Positions 17,001 to 19,627 of a stretch of DNA of 19,627 nucleotides are shown here, piece after piece (the first letter of the stretch is position 1; each line of letters starts with the position of its first letter). Made by a program: the position numbers and the translations under genes. The notes below the pieces were generated by a model. It was given only the letters and a program-made list of their open reading frames with translations, was not told the origin of the DNA and ran no database searches. Source of the stretch: DATKIY01 sp035543875 (GTDB lineage: Bacteria; Actinomycetota; Actinomycetes; JAHEKZ01); contig DATKIY010000026.1 in the NCBI GenBank assembly GCA_035543875.1, positions 1-19,627 of the forward strand. Direction: 5' to 3'.

Positions 17001-17633
17001 CTCGAGATTCGAGGTGCAGGAAACGTCCTGGGTGGCGAGCAGTCGGGTCATGTCGAAGGTGTCGGGTTCGACCTGTACGTCCGCTTGGTTGGCGAGGCAG
17101 TGGCCGCGCTGAAAGGTGAACTCTCGGGCCAGGTTGCTCCTGAGCCGCTGGAGCTCAAGGTTGAGCTTCCGGTGGACGCGCACCTGCCGCACGACTGGAT
17201 TCCAGCAGAACGCGTGCGCCTTGAGGCCTATCAACGCCTAGCTGAAGCCCACGACGACGCGGCTTTAGCCGCGGTTCGAAGTGAGTTGCTCGACCGGTTC
17301 GGGGTGTTCCCTCCGCCGGTTGAACGGCTGTTCCAGGTCGCAGGTTTCCGCAACCTCGTGCGCTCGCTGGGCATCAGCGAGGTGGTGGTCCAAGGTGCCA
17401 AAGTGCGGTTCGCCCCCGTTGAGCTTGCTGACTCGCGTTCCATGCGGCTGAATCGGCTCTACCCCGGGACCACGATCAAGCCGGCCGTCCGTACCATCTT
17501 GGTGCCGAGGCCGACTACGGCCCGGGTGGGCGGAGAACCCCTGCGGGGTGCGGAGTTGCTGACGTGGGCGACTGACCTTGTCCAGTCGGTGCTCGCACCG
17601 CCGCAGATCGTTGCTGAGGAAGGATCGTCGTGA
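14019..17633 (+). CDS. mfd: Transcription-repair coupling factor Mfd
   Basis: This 1204-residue ATP-dependent translocase removes RNA polymerase stalled at DNA lesions and recruits UvrA. Domains in order: a UvrB-like N-terminal region (RGGIVDLFP at about 190); a CarD-like RNA-polymerase-interacting domain with SPGDYVVHEQHGVGRYV (about 516-583); a superfamily 2 helicase core with Walker A GDVGYGKTE (about 673-681), VVVDEEQRFG (about 771) and SATPIPRTLEMA (about 800); the translocation motif QLRGRVGRGRDRGYAY (about 942); and the C-terminal regulatory domain with PVDAHLPHDWIP. Length is normal and the frame intact. ATG 14019 is chosen because GGAGG lies just upstream and it gives the usual N-terminus; a TTG extension to 13983 is less likely. 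The stop overlaps the GTG of the next gene by 4 bp. Confidence 0.97.
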   Translation: MSLRGLVDLVRADPAVAAALETSGASSALDITAPAALPPFLVAALADRGGSTHPVLALTATTREAEDLAASLGSLIDPHLVVDFPSWETLPHERLSPRSDTVGRRLAVLRRLAHPDASDPAAGPVAVVVAPVRAVLQPLVRGLGDLEPVVMHVGDELDLDLISHQLIDAGYARTDLVEKRGDFAMRGGIVDLFPAVEEHPLRVEFWGDTVEEIRWFRVADQRSLESAAHGVWAPPVRELPLTERVRERAKALAVEQPGLADVLGSLAEGIAFEGMEALAPVLADGMETLIDVMPVDTCVIAVDPERIRRRSHDLLATSAEFLAASWANAAVGNSTPIDLAEASYRELADIREQAIQRGFAWWGIGPFSTDAGLAEFGDASEAADGLATADDGPINLVSTAQAATQYRGETDRALEDIRSLHADGWTVVLVTAGHGSAERLAEQLREADLPVRVDTSLSGEPNPQVIQITTGSLEHGLISDELRLLVLTETDLVGQRSSTKDMRRLPSRRRDTVDPLQLSPGDYVVHEQHGVGRYVEMMRREVQGSTREYLVIEYAPAKRGQPGDRLFVPTEQLDQITRYVGGEAPSLHRLGGADWAKTKGRARKAVRQIAAELIRLYSARLAAPGYAFGPDTPWQRELEDAFPYVETPDQLACINEVKQDMQLPVPMDRLVCGDVGYGKTEIAVRAAFKAVQDGKQVAILVPTTLLVQQHLNTFGERFATFPVVVKPLSRFQSDREAKQVLADIEAGTVDIVIGTHRLLQASTRFKDLGLVVVDEEQRFGVEHKEHLKALRTHVDVLTMSATPIPRTLEMAVSGIREMSTILTPPEERHPVLTFVGAYEEKQIAAAVRRELLREGQVFYVHNRVESIDKAASRIRGLVPEARVEVAHGQMSEDALEQIIVDFWDKRFDVLVCTTIVESGLDISNANTLIVERSEVLGLSQLHQLRGRVGRGRDRGYAYFLYPAEKPLTELAHDRLATIAQHTDLGSGMAVAMKDLEIRGAGNVLGGEQSGHVEGVGFDLYVRLVGEAVAALKGELSGQVAPEPLELKVELPVDAHLPHDWIPAERVRLEAYQRLAEAHDDAALAAVRSELLDRFGVFPPPVERLFQVAGFRNLVRSLGISEVVVQGAKVRFAPVELADSRSMRLNRLYPGTTIKPAVRTILVPRPTTARVGGEPLRGAELLTWATDLVQSVLAPPQIVAEEGSS

Positions 17634-18298
17634 CGCTGACTCGCCGTCGCACAGGGCTACTTGCGGGCGTTTTGATGTGCATTCTGGCAACCACTGCCTG
17701 TGGAAGCGGAGTCAAAGCAGGTTCGGCAGCCACTGTGGATGACAGCACGCTCACCGAGAGCCAGGTTGCAGACATCTCGGACGAGATCAATGGGGTTATC
17801 GCCGACTCGAACTCGGATCAGGTCCTGCCCGCCAATGAAATCAACCTGCGCATCGTCGCGCTGTGGGTGGACGAACAGATAACTGAGCACTTGGCGGCGG
17901 AGCGAGGTGTCACTGTCACCGACTCTGAGGTCGACACGTTGCTCAACAAGTTTGACAAGAATGCACGCGTCGACATCACAACCGGTTCGGCGATCCCGCC
18001 GTCACAGCTAGAACGCGCTGCCCAGACACTGCTGTTGCGGCAAAAACTAGGAATGGACCTGGCCCCCGGAGGCGATAACGACGCGCAAGCCGCTGCGCTT
18101 ACCGCGGCGTTGGTCGACACCGCGAACAGTCTCGACGTATCCGTGAACCCTCGATTCGGCACCTGGGATCCAAGTACCTGGGTAGGTCCAGATGGCGCGC
18201 CAGCGCCGCCGCGCGTTGGCCCACGAGCAGAGGATCGCCTGTCCGAGCTGTCCGCGACGCCGGCAGCTTCTGCGCCAGTTGCACCAGCGTCGCCGTAG
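17630..18298 (+). CDS. SurA_N-like lipoprotein
   Basis: This 222-residue protein has a lipoprotein signal: basic TRRRT, hydrophobic LLAGVLMCILA, then TTACGSG with the lipidated Cys at 24. The mature part is mainly helical. It resembles the N-terminal chaperone region of SurA/PrsA-type foldases (VADISDEIN, ALWVDEQITEHLAAERGVTVTDSEVD, cited by key residues), but no peptidyl-prolyl isomerase domain follows. The last 40 residues are Pro/Ala-rich and probably disordered. GTG 17630 overlaps the mfd stop (GTGA), with a GAGGAAGGA ribosome site. The order mfd, small lipoprotein, mazG, eno is one I associate with Actinomycetota. The likely role is helping exported proteins fold at the outer face of the membrane; this is inferred from the family, not shown. 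Confidence 0.8.
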   Translation: MTLTRRRTGLLAGVLMCILATTACGSGVKAGSAATVDDSTLTESQVADISDEINGVIADSNSDQVLPANEINLRIVALWVDEQITEHLAAERGVTVTDSEVDTLLNKFDKNARVDITTGSAIPPSQLERAAQTLLLRQKLGMDLAPGGDNDAQAAALTAALVDTANSLDVSVNPRFGTWDPSTWVGPDGAPAPPRVGPRAEDRLSELSATPAASAPVAPASP

Positions 18299-18300
18299 GA

Positions 18301-19305
18301 ATGCCCGGCCGGTTGGTGTTGCTGGCGACGTCTCACCGCGTTGCCCCTGGTCTCCTCACGCACTCGGCATGGAGCGTGCTGGGTGAGGCTGACAGTGTGG
18401 TTTCGTTAACAGATCATCCGCTGCTCTCGTCACTGTCTGACGCCGGGGTTGCCGTCGACATCGTCTCGTCTAGGTCAGCAGCTGAGCACGCACACTGGCT
18501 GTTGCAAGAGACTGAAACCAAGACGATTGTCTGGTTGGTAGGAGACGACGGTGACCAGGCATTGACTGAGGCGTTGGCGCCGTTGATCGCTCAACGCGCG
18601 GAGGATGGCACTGCCCCCGAGCTTGAAGTGGTCCATGGCTCGTTCGACGTACCCGGTGCTCGGTTACTAGACCTCGTCGCGGTGATGGATCGGCTGCGGT
18701 CTCCGGGTGGCTGTCCGTGGGACGCCGAGCAAACGCATGGCAGCCTCGCACCGTATTTGCTTGAAGAGACTTACGAAGCGCTAGAGGCGCTCGACAGCGG
18801 TGACATCGACCACGTGCGTGAGGAACTGGGCGACCTCTTGCTTCAGGTGGTGTTCCATGCCCGTATCGCTGAGGAGGACAACGACCGTCCGTGGTCCATC
18901 GACGACGTCGCCGCCGGGATAGTAGAGAAGCTGGTCAGCCGCCACCCCCACGTGTTTGCCGACGGTGACGCCACCACGGCAGCTGAGGTCGAAGCCAACT
19001 GGGAGTCAATTAAGGCGGCAGAGAAGGGACGCACGTCGGCCGTCGACGGTATTCCGGCTTCACTGCCGGCGCTTGCCCTGTCGACCAAGCTGATCGATCG
19101 AGTGCGGGCGGCATCGCTTCCTGACTTGGATATCGAGGAGCCAGATCTGCCCGATGACCTGACGGCACAGCAGCTAGGCGCGATTTTGTTCGGACTGGTA
19201 AGCGCGAGCAGACGCCTTGGCCTCGATCCAGAATCCGCCCTCCGCACCCACGCCCACACCTTCACCGCCACCATCCAGCGAGAACGACGCGTTCACTCCG
19301 ACTGA
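18301..19305 (+). CDS. mazG: Nucleoside triphosphate pyrophosphohydrolase MazG
   Basis: This 334-residue enzyme probably hydrolyses (d)NTPs, including abnormal ones, to the monophosphate and pyrophosphate. The complete MazG active site is seen: RSPGGCPWDAEQTHGSL (133-149), EETYE (155-159) and EELGD (174-178), which form the EExxE...ExxD metal site, then VSRHPHVFADG (212-222) and NWESIKAAEK (233-242). Residues 1-115 are a divergent domain in place of a full methylase-like part. The C-terminal half, LGAILFGLVSASRRLGLDPESAL by key residues (292-314), follows the second MazG repeat but lacks its EExxE/ExxD acids. ATG 18301 is the conventional start. Its AGGA is directly adjacent, so TTG 18313 or GTG 18316 are alternatives. 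It follows the lipoprotein stop by 2 bases. Confidence 0.93.
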   Translation: MPGRLVLLATSHRVAPGLLTHSAWSVLGEADSVVSLTDHPLLSSLSDAGVAVDIVSSRSAAEHAHWLLQETETKTIVWLVGDDGDQALTEALAPLIAQRAEDGTAPELEVVHGSFDVPGARLLDLVAVMDRLRSPGGCPWDAEQTHGSLAPYLLEETYEALEALDSGDIDHVREELGDLLLQVVFHARIAEEDNDRPWSIDDVAAGIVEKLVSRHPHVFADGDATTAAEVEANWESIKAAEKGRTSAVDGIPASLPALALSTKLIDRVRAASLPDLDIEEPDLPDDLTAQQLGAILFGLVSASRRLGLDPESALRTHAHTFTATIQRERRVHSD

Positions 19306-19341
19306 CGTACGAAACGCCGTAATCATGAGCGGCTCACGTTC

Positions 19342-19365
19342 GCCTGCCCTTTCGGCGGGTAGGCT
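19342..19365 (+). other. Hairpin and possible promoter -10 upstream of eno
   Basis: GCCTGCCC (19342-19349) pairs with GGGTAGGC (19357-19364) across a 7-base loop, with one G-T pair. There is no T-tract after it, so it is a poor intrinsic terminator for mazG. The same stretch holds TAGGCT (19360-19365), which fits an actinobacterial TANNNT -10 about 57 bases before eno, but no clear -35 is present. Either reading is tentative. Confidence 0.3.
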
Positions 19366-19421
19366 CGGGCTGACCTTCGCATTCGTCGTCCCTCGGACCG
19401 TGACCTGCAGGAGCCCCTGAC

Positions 19422-19627
19422 GTGGCGAGTATTGACGCCCTAATCGCTCGCGAGATTCTCGATTCGCGCGGCAACCCCACGGTCGAGGTGGAGGTAGGTC
19501 TCGACGACGGCACCGTAGCTCGCGCCGCGGTCCCGTCTGGTGCGTCGACCGGCGTGCACGAAGCAGTCGAACTGCGCGACGGAGATCCAACCCGCTACGG
19601 CGGTAAGAGTGTGACGCGAGCGGTCAT
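19422..19627 (+). CDS. eno: Enolase (5' part, cut by window edge)
   Basis: Only the first 68 codons are present. Enolase converts 2-phosphoglycerate to phosphoenolpyruvate in glycolysis. The N-terminus is diagnostic: ASIDALIAREILDSRGNPTV, then VEVGLDDGT, AAVPSGASTGVHEAVELRDG and GGKSV, all typical of the family. GTG 19422 is supported by AGGAG at 19409-19413, 8 bases upstream. The upstream spacing of 116 bp from mazG leaves room for its own promoter. The gene runs off the right end in an open frame; nothing suggests it is broken. Confidence 0.97.
   Translation, partial: MASIDALIAREILDSRGNPTVEVEVGLDDGTVARAAVPSGASTGVHEAVELRDGDPTRYGGKSVTRAV

Noticed and set aside
1..19627. CRISPR arrays, tRNA/rRNA genes, insertion sequences and phage genes
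   Set aside because: No regularly spaced repeats, tRNA-like cloverleaf, transposase or integrase motifs were seen.

Overview
The window looks like a chromosomal segment of a fairly high-GC Gram-positive actinobacterium. The evidence is frequent GTG starts with GA-rich Shine-Dalgarno sequences, no outer-membrane export genes, and a right-hand block of mfd, a small SurA_N-like lipoprotein, mazG and eno, an order I associate with Actinomycetota. A Propionibacteriales-type host such as the Nocardioides group would fit, but that is only an inference.

Left part (35-9658, all minus strand). This is a Wzx/Wzy-type exopolysaccharide or capsule locus. In transcription order it holds a Wzz-like chain-length protein with a degenerate BY-kinase domain; a Wzy/O-antigen-ligase-like polymerase; an aminoglycoside-phosphotransferase-fold kinase; a PAPS-dependent sulfotransferase; a Wzx-like flippase; an Alg14/PssD-like glycosyltransferase anchor subunit; an Alg13/PssE-like catalytic subunit fused to a second sulfotransferase; and a family 2 glycosyltransferase. 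Most junctions are 4-base ATGA/GTGA overlaps, so the genes are probably translationally coupled. The one clear break is about 130 bp after the flippase gene. The predicted product is a repeat-unit polysaccharide that is sulfated and perhaps phosphorylated. The priming phosphoglycosyltransferase and the PAPS supply genes are not in view.

Middle (9659-13951). A 379-bp divergent intergenic region separates the locus from two plus-strand genes. The first encodes a large secreted protein with beta-propeller-like repeats, a PKD domain and an unrecognised C-terminal domain. The second, 14 bp downstream, encodes a GT14 core-2/I-branching-type glycosyltransferase. By position these probably belong to the same surface-polysaccharide system.

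Right part (14019-19627, plus strand). Housekeeping genes: mfd (transcription-repair coupling factor), a short SurA_N-like lipoprotein overlapping it by 4 bp, mazG, and the 5' end of eno, cut by the window edge.

The most unusual observation is the fusion of an Alg13/PssE-type glycosyltransferase subunit to a sulfotransferase, in a locus carrying a second, different sulfotransferase. No CRISPR array, tRNA, rRNA, insertion sequence or phage gene was seen.
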